Made by a program: the position numbers and the translations under genes. From assembly GCA_026122225.1 (NCBI GenBank), contig JANEZZ010003061.1:4154001-4218000 (forward strand): 64,000 nucleotides of DNA. The letters are read 5' to 3'. Shown here one piece after another: positions 42,979-54,612 of the stretch (positions are counted from its first letter, which is position 1; the number at the start of each line of letters is the position of its first letter). The stretch comes from Heloderma charlesbogerti. Its lineage: Eukaryota > Chordata > Lepidosauria > Squamata > Helodermatidae. The notes beneath the pieces are model-generated. The model was not told the DNA's origin. It did not search any database and was given only the letters and a program-made list of their open reading frames with translations.

Positions 42979-43625
42979 TCCAATAGCTAAAAAAAATAAT
43001 AACAAAATCTACTGAAAGAAACACTCAGGGGCCAAACAAAGCTGACCATTTATTTCATTTTCCTGTCCTAGGATTTGGGATGGCTCATGTCGGTTTAAAA
43101 AGGGTGCATGATTTAAAAAGAAAAGAAACCTCACTGGAGAGGTAATTATATATTTAAATTAAACTGTTTCTGCTCAATAGTTTAAACCATGCCATTAAAA
43201 CCAGCTATTTACAAGTCCAGAGACAAACTGGATACCTTTCTAAAAATTTGATTACGATTTCTATACAACAGACCTGCCCTCATTCATTACCCAAATCCCT
43301 GGATTACCCAGATGTGGTCCTATGGCTAAAAAGCACATGTTGACATGGCTGTTTGGGAGCCAGAACTATGTGGATTCAGTACATGTTTTAATCTCTCCAG
43401 TCCACATGCACCCACCTTCTTATCCTGCAGGAGCCCACTGCTTGTTGTCCAGGTCCTTGCTCAACGGTACCATGGCGAGTGACAACTGCAGGACCAACAG
43501 GCTGTTTTGTGTAGCCTGGATGACATGAGGCACCCAAAAGAGATTCCTGGTCTTTTGAGGCACCCATTTTGTATTCTTCCTTCACTTTCTGTAAGAATCT
43601 ACAGATGATGCTCTATAGCTGGGAT
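42979..43625. other. Unassigned sequence
   Basis: No gene or recognised repeat. AT-rich between 43080 and 43270. Confidence 0.35.
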
Positions 43626-43627
43626 TT

Positions 43628-43860
43628 TATTTATTTATTGTTACATTTATACCCATCCTTTATTTCCTCTTGCAAGGAACCCAAGGTTGCTTACATGGTC
43701 TTCCTCCTCTCCATTTTATATTCGCAACAACTTTGTGAGGTTTGGTTGAAAGTCAGTGACTGGCCCAAAGTCACCCGGTGAGCTCCATGGCTGACTGGGG
43801 ACTAGGACCCGGATTTCCTGAGTCCTAGTCCAACACTCTATGCACCCTGCCTTCTTCAAA
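43628..43860. repeat. SINE-like repeat with a LINE-type tail
   Basis: 'tttatttattgttacatttatacccatcctttatttcctcttgcaaggaacccaaggttgc' followed by 'gtcagtgactggcccaaagtcacccggtgagctccatgg' and 'aggacccggatttcctgagtcctagtccaacactctatgcaccctgcc'. The middle resembles the MIR/CORE-SINE 'ctggcccaaggtcac' block, in plus orientation. Confidence 0.55.
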
Positions 43861-43880
43861 GGTCACGTCTCAGTGTGTAA

Positions 43881-43966
43881 GGTTATGCATGTGTAGCTGG
43901 GACGAAGCCCCATTGAACACAGTGGGACATCTGAGTAAAGTCACACAGGATGGCGCTGCAAATGCA
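43881..43966. repeat. Short palindromic repeat (family D), diverged
   Basis: 'gttatgcatgtgtagctgggacgaagccccattgaacacagtgggacatctgagtaaagtcacacaggat' follows the family D plan. Confidence 0.55.
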
Positions 43967-44049
43967 GTGGCGTTTTCTCCAGTAAGGCTCCCTTCCCAGA
44001 ATCCACAATTAGCTTCCAGAACTAATTTTGAGTCATTGTGTGCAGAAGG

Positions 44050-44235
44050 CAGGTAGACGTTGCTTCTGTAATGGTGGTCCCTTTGTGAAATGTGACAGCT
44101 AACTCCCTAATTAATCTTAGAAATGTCAGAGCCAGCTGGATGTAATCAGGTCTGACAGTTCAAGGACTAATTAACTTCAGCCCTGCATCTCTTACATAGC
44201 TTCATCCACACTTCTAGGTCACTTGTTATTTTTCT
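44050..44235. other. Candidate conserved noncoding element
   Basis: Repeat-free and AT-rich with paired homeodomain-like words: CTAATTAATC, GTAATCAG, CTAATTAAC, and TGACAG twice. No frame. Conservation not tested. Confidence 0.25.
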
Positions 44236-44624
44236 TCCTTTTGCTACTTAACTCTGGTTATGTTTCAAGATGCACACACATGCATGTCTGATGGTATGGA
44301 AAGAGTGACGCGGAGGTTTGTTTACATGAAGCACTGTAAGGCTGGGTCACAGTGTGTTACTGACGGCAGTCACAAGAATCCCCTTGGTAGATTTTGACTT
44401 GAAGGGAAAACAAAATATACAGTCAGCTCAGAGCTGGTCCAGAGGGAGCAGCTCCGTACAGGCGGCTGTTGTTGAGTATCTTACAAAGACATTACAATGT
44501 AGAAAAGCAGAGGGTAGAGCTCCTTATTCCCCATTTCAGCCTTGTGAATTGCCTCTAAGGCTACCTCTTGGGCTTTTCAACGGTTCCATTGGGCAACATG
44601 AATTTGCATCAGTGCCTGGAGCGC
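44236..44624. other. Unassigned sequence
   Basis: No gene or recognised repeat. Confidence 0.35.
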
Positions 44625-44762
44625 AGCCATTCCCAACCTGGTGCCTGCCACATGTTTTGGATTACAGCTCCCAGCATACCTGGTGATTGGCCATGCTAGC
44701 TGGGGCTGATGGGAGTTGAGGCCTAAAACATCTGGAGGGCACCGGGTTGGAAAAAGCTGATC
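44625..44762. repeat. Fold-back element (family B)
   Basis: 'cagccattcccaacctggtgcctgccacatgttttggattacagctcccagcat' and 'gatgggagttgaggcctaaaacatctggagggcaccgggttgg' form inverted arms. Confidence 0.8.
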
Positions 44763-45838
44763 TAGCGCAAGAGGAGTGCATTGTATATGATACTTCACAC
44801 CAATGTAAATTTTGCAAAATGTTCAGGAAGCAAATTTGAGTCGTGGTTTTGGAATCTTTTCAGATCTCGCTTTTGGAATATGAGCCTGAGGGATACTTTC
44901 CAGAGCCACAGTCTTAAGTGCCTTTGCTCTGTGATTGGGTAGTGGCTGAACATCTTAAGTCTTCATCTCTTTGATTGATGTTAAGGCACTAATGTTAAGT
45001 ATCAACTGGCTGACTTCAGTACTTTTACATGTTTGCAATTGTTGTTTTAAATCCCTAAACTGAGTCGTATGCATAACTGACATTGTTTTTATGGCGGTGG
45101 TGCTGGTGGGAATTAATTAGGAGAATATACATGTGCCTTTTTGGAAACAAAGTTAAGCTAAGAGCATTTGTTTGAGACTACCCTCCCAAACTGATAATTT
45201 CAGTTCTAATTTAGGGAACAGCCACAACATAATAGAATTTTGAATAAGCAGGAGTGCTGTTTTCTCCAAGGTTACTTTGACAGAACTAACTGCAGACATA
45301 GTTTAGGGAACAGGAGCTTTGGACAACGGGAGCTTCACTGCTTATGAATATGGCATGTGTGGGCTGGGCAAAAGGAGAGGTACAATGAATGCTGTCACCA
45401 GTTTCCTTGGTGATCCTTTGTATTTTCCATTTCTTTTCACTTGCAGCTTTCCTTGACCTGACAATTCACACTTCATTAATGAATGTTACTTTCCTTACAT
45501 ACTCCCCTGAGCTATCTGTGATTATGGAGCTCAAATCTAATAGCAGCCAGCATCATAAATAAAACCTTGCAGTTTTGCTTTGTATACAGAATTATCCTTT
45601 ACAGCAAGACGAAGAGTTGTTTAGGTTAACTAATGATACAGAATTAGGGTGGCCACTTATGCATTGCCAAAAAAAGAGGGCAATGGTTTGCATAAAATTT
45701 GCATATGCTAATTTAGATGTAGAGATGCAAATTTAGAAATCCTTACTATCATTTAAATAAGGATGTAATACATCTCATCATGGTGGGCTGTGACTAGGTG
45801 GCCGCTATGCCTTCCTGCTCAGTCTGCTGTCCAGGTGC
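44763..45838. other. Unassigned, mostly AT-rich sequence
   Basis: No gene. 45440-45560 ('cttcattaatgaatgttac...agctatctgtgattatgg') is single-copy looking and might be a conserved noncoding element, but this is weak. Confidence 0.3.
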
Positions 45839-46059
45839 TCAGTCCAGATATTTTGGACTACATCTCCCAGCATTCCTGACCATTCCACCTGGCACCAACA
45901 TTGTCATCTTTTTGGCACCAGGGAAAGACTTCCATCTACTCCCAGGCATGTAATGGCACATGAGGGGGCTTTTTAATATTCATTTTTTATTGAGTCTTGG
46001 TAGTTGTACTGTTAATTGTTTTTAACTGTTTCAAACAGTTTTAATTTGTTGTACATTAA
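45839..46059 (+). mobile_element. Family B scrap and L2-clade 3' end (left part)
   Basis: 45843-45885 ('gtccagatattttggactacatctcccagcattcc') is the left arm of a fold-back element. From 45890 'cctggcaccaacattgtcatctttttggcaccaggg' and the AT-rich UTR are an L2 3' end. It resumes at 46490-46580 after the MITE insertion. Confidence 0.65.
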
Positions 46060-46489
46060 GGGTGCAATCCTATCCAGATAGGTGGCTGCCTCCGAACTTG
46101 GTGATGACCGCCTATCCATTGCAGGGCAGGAGAAGCACGGAAGGGATCATTCCCTCCATGCTTCTCCTGTCCTACATTTTCGGCTAGATAGCCGATTGTG
46201 GCTGTCTAGCCACAGGAGGGCTGAGCGGGAGAGGAGCTTGCTGCACGACACATTGGATGTGTTATACAGGCATTTCCGCCCTCCCCATCCTGGAACGCCC
46301 CCCTGGAACATTCCTCTTGTGAGCGCAGAGCATGGTGCTGTTCCACGCTGCCTCTGAGGCAGTGTGGAAGTGGGGGAAGGTGAGTTCTCCAGGAACTGAC
46401 CTCGGATCATGGCCTCTGAGGTTGGTTCCCAGTAAACCAGATATCCTATGGCCATCTAGCCACTGTGTAATGGCCATAGGATTGCTTCC
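46060..46489. mobile_element. Inverted-repeat MITE (family G), copy 4, inserted in an L2 tail
   Basis: 430 bases, ends GGGTGCAATCCTATCC and inverted ATAGGATTGCTTCC, flanked by TAA on both sides (46057-46059 and 46490-46492). Removing it restores the L2 3' UTR, which continues as 'aggttttacattatatg...agagctttgctcttgtgtgttatggaaatgaaatgaatg'. A TAA duplication fits the TWA preference of PIF/Harbinger elements. Confidence 0.82.
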
Positions 46490-46580
46490 TAAAGGTTTTA
46501 CATTATATGTTATCATGTTATGAGATGCTCAGAGAGCTTTGCTCTTGTGTGTTATGGAAATGAAATGAATGAATGAATGA

Positions 46581-47392
46581 CCATTACCCATGCTGGCTGG
46601 AGTGGTTGGGAGTTATTGATGGGCAACTTCAAGGCTGCTGTTCTCCCTTCTGGTGGTTCTCTGTCTTTAAACCAGACTTGGAGTGGACAGCCCTTCAAAT
46701 ACAGGAGACATTCAAAATAGAGGACTGTCCTTCATAAAGTAGAACCCACAGCCACTCTATGGACTGGGCACTCAGGAAAAAAGCACCACCACCATGTATT
46801 TAAATGGCCCCATGCAACATCAAGCTGGGTGCTCAATATACTGGCCACAAATTTAGAAATACTTAAGAACTCTTCTTAGTTTGGTTGTTAAAGTGACACT
46901 GAATGCTCAGTTTTAATCTGGAGTGAATTTTTTAAGCCCTAGGGAGAATGGGGAAAATAAGTAATTCCCGGGCCTGTCTGCATTAGTACTTTCCTTCTGT
47001 GCTTTCATGGCCACTAATTTAATGTGCATTATTCATCTGGCACTTGCATGATACACAGCTGGAAGTAGATGCAGACTCTCAACTGCAGTGCTGGAAAGGC
47101 TATTTTGGATTGAGAAGAGGTTGCTGCCATCATTTTATCACTGTCAGAAACACATTATTTCAGTACTGTGTGAGTGAGAGGTGGCCAGTTTTAGCATCTT
47201 TTTCTCTCTCTCTCCTTAGGGGGTGAGAAGAGAACTTGACCTCCAAACATAGACAGCTCAACCCAGTTTGATGCTTGACGAAGAAAATCCAAATAGCTTC
47301 CTTCACATTATGGTGATATAATTATTATCCATTATATAACTGAAAGCTTGCTGCCTTTTTAATAGTACCCCTAAATCTGCCATTCCATTTGT
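46581..47392. other. Unassigned sequence
   Basis: No gene or clear repeat. Confidence 0.35.
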
Positions 47393-47870
47393 ATTTATTT
47401 ATTTATTCATTCATTCATTTTTAAAAATACGTTTCTATCCATTTGGGAGCCAAGAGGTTCTACTCAGCAGCAAGAAACCACCGATACGAAAACCGCAACC
47501 AAAACATATTATATATTTTAAAACTAGTTAATTGAACAACAGAAAACAATGAAAAACCAGAAAAGAAATTTAGGAGAAGAAGCTCAACAAGAAAAGAAAA
47601 AAGGAGAAGCTAAGAGTGGAGCCCTTTCAGACTCAGACTCCACAAAGTTCTCTGAAATAACATGACGTTAGGGGGATGATGTCAGAACACCAGAAAAGAA
47701 GGAGCATAGCAAACATCTCCCAGGAGTGAGTTCCAAAATCTTGGTGTCACTGCTGAAAAGGCTCTGCCCTAGGTAATTCTCTACTGTGTTTCAAATGGTT
47801 AGGGGACTCAAAGCAAGGCCTTAGAAGATCACAGACCTACAAGTAGGTTCACGTGGGGGATAGTGGGCCT
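47393..47870 (-). mobile_element. L2-clade LINE 3' end, diverged
   Basis: Reverse tail 'tttatttatttattcattcattc...acgtttctatccatttgggagcc', then 'gagttccaaaatcttggtgtcactgctgaaaaggctctgccct' (decayed RT end) and 'gcaaggccttagaagatcacag'. Non-functional. Confidence 0.65.
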
Positions 47871-48714
47871 GTGAAATGGTAAAGCAGGCCCTGCCTTGAA
47901 AAGTGTTAGACAATTAAACCACTCCCATGCATGTCAAGGGACAAATTTAGTCCCCATGCTGCTAAAAATGCAAGTCTCCTTTTCAGAATAGAGAACAATG
48001 GGTCATATTAGTTATGTCTAATTTAAGTCCTATTAATTTCAATGGGTCTGCTCTAAGTATGACTAATGATGGGGACCCTTCTACTGTTTTATAAGTTAGC
48101 TAGAATAGCTACAAGGCAGAAATTCAGCAGGAGAAGTTTTTCCCAGCATGGAGACATACTAATACACTTTTGTTGGTGAACATCTTCCTGGTATGCCAGA
48201 GTTCAGGCACGAAAAAAGGGTAGCAGCCATCAATACCAAGTTATATCAAATAATATAGAGAAATGGTTCAATAAACTTATTCAAATGTCTCAAATAAATT
48301 AGCGTTATCAACAGGAACAGTGCAGCATGGAAAATGAGAGTATTAAAGCAGGGGTGGGAAACTTCAGGCAGTTGGGGGTCAGTCCTCCCCCACCCCCCAG
48401 ACCCACTGGGGGCCGCAGTCCTGCTGCCACTACCACTGCAGCAAAAAAAGTGTGTGTGGGGAAGTTCATTCTAAGCCTTCTTGGCTACTACGGAGTCTTA
48501 CAATGGACAAATTTAGCTTGTTTTCAAGCTACATTTCTCCACTGCAAGCCACTGTAGTGGTTAGGTGCCAAATTTTGGCAGCAAACTATGACTTTTTCAA
48601 TAAATAAATAAATAAATAAATAAATCTCCTTTGCCTCCATCTTCCATTAGTCTCCCATTGGAGATAACCAGCTGGATGGCTCTTTTAGGATAAAAAGAGA
48701 GAGATCATAGAATC
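47871..48714. other. Unassigned sequence with an (AAAT)n run
   Basis: (AATA)n at 48598-48624. 48000-48066 has a scrap of a family D repeat ('aagtcctattaatttcaatggg'). No gene. Confidence 0.35.
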
Positions 48715-48755
48715 ATAGAACAGTAGGGTTGGAAGGGGCCTACAAGGCCGTCGAG
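48715..48755 (-). mobile_element. CR1 3' terminal stub
   Basis: Only the last 41 bases of a CR1 (TCATAGAATCATAGAACAGT...AAGGCCGTCGAG) are present: an extremely 5'-truncated insertion. Confidence 0.85.
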
Positions 48756-50024
48756 ATAAAACATGGGGTGGGGCAGGAGGGAGGGAATTACATGTGATAA
48801 AAGCCATGCATAGTTTTAGCATAAAAGTACCAGAAGATCTATGAGAAAGTGGTTTGCCCCCTGCTGACTATCTGTTTCGTATCATGGTTTTCTCATTTGT
48901 ACCATTCTGTGAAGACAATCTTAACACACTGTTCCTTTTTTTCTTTCCTGGAAAGTTGTAGATTTTGCACATCCTGTGTAATTGAGGTAATAAAAACAGT
49001 GCTATGTATATGTAAAACACCCCCCCCCCCATTAGTCAGCTTCAATACAAGCTTTGCTGGAGAGCAAGTTCCAATTTAAGAAATAGTCATTATTTCAGCT
49101 ATTGCTAGGAAGGATCCATGTGTCCTGGGAAAACACCTTTACTAGCACCCCCCTTAAGGATAGACCATCTGGAGACACAGCAGGAGTTGACAGTGTTATC
49201 CAGATTGCTGGGTGGGGGTGGGGCCGAGAGTGGGGTTGAGGAAGCAACTCTGAATTGCACAACAGTGAGCAGGCCAAATTTGTGTTTGAAATTGCTTCTG
49301 TCTGTCTGTCTGTCTGTCTGTCTCATACAATTCTGATCCAATCTAGAATGCAGTTTTCTTAAATTTACATTGTAATTAGAAGTGAGCCTGAGTCAAAACT
49401 TTAAATTTGAACTGTTCTTCAGGTTTGATGCTGCTGCCCAGAGAGCTCCGGTTATTAAATGGTCTCTAAAAGTGTAATAACTAAAGAAAAAATGTTGAGA
49501 TAAGGGGCGTTTTATGATACTTCCTCATTATTTTTGCTGAAGCTAATTACTGGGAAGTTCTCCTCTGACAGCCCTACTAAGAAACGTGTTAGCCGCAAAA
49601 TAAGATACTTGTGCATGATGGCAGAATATTGGTAGTGGGTATTCTTCAATCCTTAAATTAGATTGATGCTATCAATCTGGGAGAGGGGAAGGTGCTGTTT
49701 CTTCTGACTTGTGTCACTTGCTTAAACCTTCTGATGGTTTCAGTAAACTCTTCCTTGCATTATGGCCAATGTAGATGGTGCTTCTATTCAGCTTCAGTCA
49801 GTAGGAGTTTTGACACAGATTCTTTCAGAAGTAGGATTGCTGGGTTTGTTTAAAACCTTTAAGGGTTTTAAACATATGGTCAAATGCAGGCAGGTGTGCA
49901 GAATTCGCCCCCTCTGGCACAAAGCTATATTAACTGCAATATTTGCACCCCTCCCCTGCCCAAATCCGCAATGGCTGAAGTTGAAATCACTCTTTTAAAC
50001 AGCAATCTCAGATGAGTGCCAACC
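48756..50024. other. Unassigned sequence with (CTGT)n
   Basis: (CTGT)n at 49299-49323. A short 'cagagagctccggttattaaatggtctctaaaagtgtaataa' at 49438 is an L2 tail scrap. No gene. Confidence 0.35.
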
Positions 50025-50248
50025 AGTGTGGACTGGTGGCTCTGATTTTGGTCGGGCTGTAAATCCAATCTGGGTTTCCGTCAGAGCCAGCCAGAACTCT
50101 AATGGAGCTATCGAAGGTGCTGAATGCATCCCCCCAGATAGGTTCAGGACCTTGGATAGCTCCTTTAGAGTTCTAGCTGGTTCTGGGGGAAACCCAGACT
50201 GGATTCAATCACAGCCCCAACAAAATCAGAGCCACCAGCATCCCCTGG
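50025..50248. mobile_element. Palindromic MITE (family A)
   Basis: 'ggactggtggctctgattttggtcgggctg', 'gccagccagaactctaatggagctatcgaagg', then inverted 'ccttggatagctcctttagagttctagctggttc' and 'caaaatcagagccaccag'. Arms of about 100 bases. Confidence 0.85.
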
Positions 50249-50341
50249 TGCCAACAGGATTGTAGCAAAAAACAGGACCCTAACAAACAAGAGGGAGCTA
50301 TCAGCATGCTCAAGGAAACCCCAAGGTCTGCAGAAGGACAA

Positions 50342-50405
50342 GAAAGAAAGAAAGAAAGGAAGGAAGGAAGGAAGGAAGGAAGGAAGGAAGGAAGGAAGGA
50401 AGGAA
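50342..50405. repeat. (GAAA)n and (GGAA)n microsatellite
   Basis: Purine-only tract of GAAA units passing into about fifteen GGAA-type units. Confidence 0.93.
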
Positions 50406-50512
50406 AAGATTTAGGATGGGAGAAGCCTAAGGGGGTGAAAAACCCCAAGACAGCCCAATAAGGGCTTATCATGCTCAGAAGTCATGGAATATTAACCGTC
50501 AGCTGGAAAAGG

Positions 50513-50800
50513 AAAATGTAGATCCAGTTGGCACGATCACCACAACCCACCATGGCTTATTTGCAGTGTGTGCTGGTGGCCATTTCGAATATTCAAGTCA
50601 CAGCAGGCGGTCACCACAACCCATGGGCTGTTTTAGGGTTATGGGTGGTTTCCTAACCATGCCAACAACCCACCCTCGCTGTGTTTGGGTGACATGATAA
50701 GCCACGGTAACGACCTGTTGCAGCTTGAATATTCAACATGGCTGTCAGCACACACTGTAACCCACTGTGCCTTAAAGCTTAAAGCCATGGTGGGCTGCAG
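50513..50800. repeat. Fold-back element (family C-like)
   Basis: Inverted arms: 'ccaccatggcttatttgcagtgtgtgctggtggccatttcgaatattcaag' (50548-50598) and 'cttgaatattcaacatggctgtcagcacacactgtaacccactgtg' (50726-50771). Confidence 0.55.
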
Positions 50801-51332
50801 CAATTGTGCAAATCGCATTTCTTGTGTGTGGTGGGGAGATGGAATGGCCTGTTCATAGAGAATATAGCCGGCTGGCTGGCACCCTGAACATGAACACTCC
50901 TTTTAGGGAGTGAGGATATACTGCAGCATTTTGTTGCGGGTTCTACTTGTCTTTATCTAAAGAAGTTACAATAAAGTCTTAGGTGGCTGGAGCTTGCCCA
51001 GTGCAAGGTTGAAGTTGGAGATCTTATTTACTGAGATGAGGCAGACTGTCTATACATTATTTAGTATTTATTTCCTTTACTACCATGAGGGACACCATTT
51101 GGATTTTCTGCCTAAGGCACCACATTTCCTTCGATTGTCTTGTGTTTACCATTGAGGTAAACATTGAGGCTACACTGAAGACAAATGTTTTAAAATAATT
51201 TACTTCGTTTTCATGAATATTATGAAGACCAACTCATGGCTGGTAAACATTTGATACAAGGTGGAATATTTTTGGCATGGATCCTCAAACTCATGACATG
51301 AAAACATTACATTTGATAAATTGGGGCTTTGT
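50801..51332. other. Unassigned sequence
   Basis: No gene or recognised repeat. Confidence 0.35.
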
Positions 51333-51497
51333 AGAATCATAGAATCATAGAACAGTAGGGTTGGAAGGGGCCTACAAGGCTATCGACTCCAACCCCCTGC
51401 TCAATGCAGGAATCCAAGTCAGAGCATCCCTGACAGATGGCTGTCCAGCCTCTTTCTTGAAGGCCTCCAGTGTGGGAGAGCCCACCACCTCCCTAGG

Positions 51498-52761
51498 TCA
51501 TTGGTTCCATTGTTGTATTGCTCTAAAAGTCAGGAAGTTTTTCCTGATGTTCAGCCGGAATCTGGCTTCCTGTAACTTGAGCCCATTATTCCGTGTCCTG
51601 CACTCTGGGATGATCGAGAAGAGATCCTGGCCTTCCTCTCTGTGACAACCTTTCAAGTACTTGAAGAGTGCTATCATATCTCCCCTCAGTCTTCTCATGG
51701 CTAAACATGCCCAGTTCTTTCAGTCTCTCTTCATAGGGCTTTGCTTCCAGTCCCCTGATCATCTTTGTTGCCCTCCTCTGAACCCTCTCCAGTTTGTCTG
51801 CATCCTTCTTAAAGTATGGTGCCCAGAACTGGACACAGTACTCCAGATGAGGCCTAACCAGTGCTGAGTAGAGGGGAACTAGAACTTCCCGGGATTTGGA
51901 AGCGATGCTTCTATGAATGCAGCCCAAAATAGCATTGGCCTTTTTTGCATCCACATCACATTGTTGGCTCATATTCAGCTTGTGATCGACAACAATTCCA
52001 AGATCTTTCTCACTTGTAGTGTTGTTGAGCCACGTATTCCCCATCTTGTAACTGTGCATTTGGTTTCTTTTTCCTAGTTGCAGAACTTGGCATTTATCCC
52101 TATTAAATGTCATTCTGTTGTTTTCTGCCCAGCTCTCCAGTCTATCCAGATCACTTTGAATTTTGTTTCTGTCTTCCAAAGTATTAGCTATCTTGCCCAA
52201 TTTTGTGTCATCTGCAAATTTGATCAGCATTCCCTGCACCTCCTCCTCCAAGTCATTAATACAAATGTTGAAGAGCACTGGGCCCAGGACTGAGCCCTGC
52301 GGTACCCCACTCATTACCTCTCCCCAGTTTGAGAAGGTCCCATTGATAAGCACTCTTTGAGTCTGATTCTGTAGCCAACTGTGGATCCACTGGATCGTTG
52401 TTTCATCTAGCCCACTTTGAGCTAGTTTGCTCATCAGGATATCATGGGGCACTTTGTCGAACGCTTTGCTGAAGTTGATGTATATGATGTCTACAGCGTT
52501 CCCATGGTCTACAAGGGAGGTTACTTGATCAAAAAATGAGATCAGGTTTGTCTGGCAGGACTTGTTTTTGACAAATCCATGCTGGCTTCGAGTAATCACG
52601 GCATTGTTTTCAAGGTGCTTCCAGATGGATTGCTTTATCATCTGCTCCAGAATTTTCCCAGGGATTGATGTCAGACAGACTGGTCTGGAGTTCCCAGGTT
52701 CCTCCTTTTTACCCTTTTTGAAGATAGGGACAACATTAGCCCTCCTCCAGTCATCTGGCAC
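51498..52761 (-). pseudogene. CR1 ORF2 reverse transcriptase
   Basis: A 391-residue minus-strand frame (52761-51586), starting inside the fingers and running through the palm: PDDWRRANVVPIFKKGKKEE, KSCQTNLISFFDQVTSLVD, FSKAFDKVPHDILM (motif A), SGVPQGSVLGPVLFN (motif B), LIKFADDTKLGKIA (motif C, intact FADD, near 52207-52218), NRMTFNRDKCQVLQLG, then the thumb ([29 protein letters not shown]). Near 51690 the frame slips and the last 66 residues ([36 protein letters not shown]) are in the frame 51698-51498. The RT core is the best preserved transposon protein here. Confidence 0.92.
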
Positions 52762-52783
52762 TTCCCCCGTCCTCCATGATTTC

Positions 52784-53098
52784 TCAAAGAGAATAGACAG
52801 TGGTTCTGAGAGTTCTTCTGCCAGTTCCTTTATTACTTACTCTAGGATGCAGTTCATCTGGCCCTGGAGATTTGAACTCATTCAAAGTAATTAGGTGTTC
52901 CTTGGCCATATGCCTATCGATCTCAAGCTGCAATCCTGCCCCTTCAGCCTGTACTTCGCCTTTGCCAGCGGGGTCATAGACCCTCTCTTGGGAGAAGACT
53001 GAGCCAAAGTAGGAATTGAGCACCTCATCTGTTATCGTTTTGCCATCCTTATTTAATAGCTGAACAACCATTTCTTTCCTCTGCCTTTTACTATGCAC
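52784..53098 (-). pseudogene. CR1 ORF2 linker between endonuclease and RT
   Basis: Minus frame with MVVQLLNKDGKTITDEV, VLNSYFGSVFSQE and LITLNEFKSPGPDELHPRV, the conserved region before the CR1 RT fingers. Separated from the RT frame by a slip near 52770-52790. Confidence 0.85.
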
Positions 53099-53679
53099 GT
53101 AGCTGAAGAAAGCCTTTTTGTTGTTTTTAGCATCCCTCGCTAACCTCAGCTCATTCTCAGCTTTAGCCTTCCTGATGCCACCCCTGCAATTCTGTGCTAC
53201 CTGCCTATACTCTTCCTTTGTTGCTTGTCCTTCCTTCCACTTCCTATATGTGTGCTTTTTTCTTTTCAGGTCATCTCTAAGCTTTTTTGTGAAGCCACAT
53301 TGGCTTCATCTGTTGTCTTCCACCTTTTTTCTTGTTGGAATTGTTTGTAATTGTGCCTTTAGAATTTCCTTTTTTAAAAACTCTCACCCATCTTGGATTC
53401 CTTTTCTCGTTAGAGTCGCTTGCCATGGGACCTTATTTATCATTGTTCTGAGTTTATCAGAATTGGCTTTCCTAAAATCCAGGGTATGCGTTTGGCTACA
53501 CTCAGCTTTTGTTTCCTATAGAACCAAGAGCTCAAGTAGAATGTGGTCACGTTCTCCCAGAGTTCCCATAACTGCTACTTGATCCACTAATCATCTCTGT
53601 TGGTAAGGATCAAGTCCAGGATAGCCGATCCCCTAGTTCCTTCCTGTACTTTCTGTAGGAAAGTTATCTGCAACACAAG

Positions 53680-54468
53680 TCAGGAATTTCTTAGAGGGGC
53701 CATGTTTTGCAGAATTTGTCTCCCAACAAATATTGCGGAAATTGAAGCCCCCCCCCCCATTACTACTACATCATGCTTCCTTGAAACATTGGCAGTTTGC
53801 TTTTCAAAAGTGTCATCCTCGTCTTCTCCTTGGTTGGGTGGCTGGTAGTAGACTCCGACCACCAGGTTCCTTTTATTCTTTGCTCCATTAATTTTGATCC
53901 AGATGCTCTCGATGGGGCTATCAAGCTCCTCCTCCTGTATTTCTGTGCAGAGATATGTATTTTTCACATACAGTGCAACCCCACCTCCCTTTCTGTTCCT
54001 CCTGTTCTTTTTGAACAAGTTATATCCTTCAATTGCTGTATTCCAGTCATGATAGTCATCCCACCAAGTCTCAGTTATACCTATCAGGTCATAATTTCCC
54101 TCTTGTATTAAGAGTTCAAGTTCGTTCTGTTTGTTTCCCATACTCTGGGCACTAGTATATAGACATCGAAGACCATGTGCTTCATAGTCTGGCTTTCTTC
54201 CTACATGTGTCTGAAGACTATTATTGGGCGCTATCAGAGCTGTTCTCTCCGTTGCAGTGCATGTGCCTACGTCCATTGTTACCCCCAACATTACATCTCC
54301 CTTCCCCGTAGGATTCAGTTTAAAGCCCTCCTGATGAAGTTCTTCATGCTGTGGCCAAACACATTCTTCCCATCCTTTGTGAGGTGCAACCCGTCCCTTG
54401 CCAACAGCCCACCTTCCAGGAAGTATAGCCTGTGGTCCCAGAATCCAAATCTCTCTCGTCTGTACCAC
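53680..54468 (-). pseudogene. CR1 APE endonuclease domain
   Basis: Minus frame of 262 residues. The first ~100 residues are upstream sequence read in the ORF2 frame. The endonuclease then begins LRCLYTSAQSMGNKQNELE, with GITETWWDD (catalytic Glu, near 54057-54075), NRRNRKGGGVALYVKN and VVGVYYQPPNQ. The C-terminal GDFN and SDH-type boxes are not in this frame and presumably lie in the stop-laden stretch to 53100. Confidence 0.9.
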
Positions 54469-54612
54469 CTTCGTAGTCAGTCATTCACCCGGAGTATTTT
54501 TCATTCCCTTTCTATCCCTCTTCTAACTACTGGAAGGATGGATGAGAAAACTATCTGGGCCCCAAAGTTCTTGAGTTTCCTTCCCAAAGCAGTTTCCTTC
54601 CCAAAGCCATTG
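54330..54612 (-). pseudogene. CR1 ORF1 C-terminus, esterase-like, broken
   Basis: Read from 54612 down the minus strand, in pieces: SILPVVRRGIE, VNDWLRRWC-like text, FWDHRLYFLEGGLLARDGLH and LTKDGK. The DGLHL box (54381-54395) matches the final Asp-x-x-His block of the SGNH esterase found in ORF1 of CR1/L3-type LINEs. Several frame changes and a stop mean it is decayed. The 5' boundary is uncertain. Confidence 0.7.

Larger units (their letters stand above)
51333..54612 (-). mobile_element. CR1 LINE, near-complete from ORF1 end to 3' terminus
   Basis: About 3.3 kb on the minus strand: 3' terminal repeat at 51333 (AGAATCATAGAATCATAG), 3' UTR, RT, linker, APE endonuclease, and upstream of that the end of an ORF1 with an esterase-type motif. 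It is the longest CR1 in the window and the other three (22865, 35765, 48715) are truncated versions of related elements. Frameshifts separate the domains, and 53100-53680 is stop-laden. Confidence 0.95.

Noticed and set aside
53118..53582. 154-residue plus-strand frame rich in hydrophobic residues
   Set aside because: Antisense to the decayed CR1 linker region.
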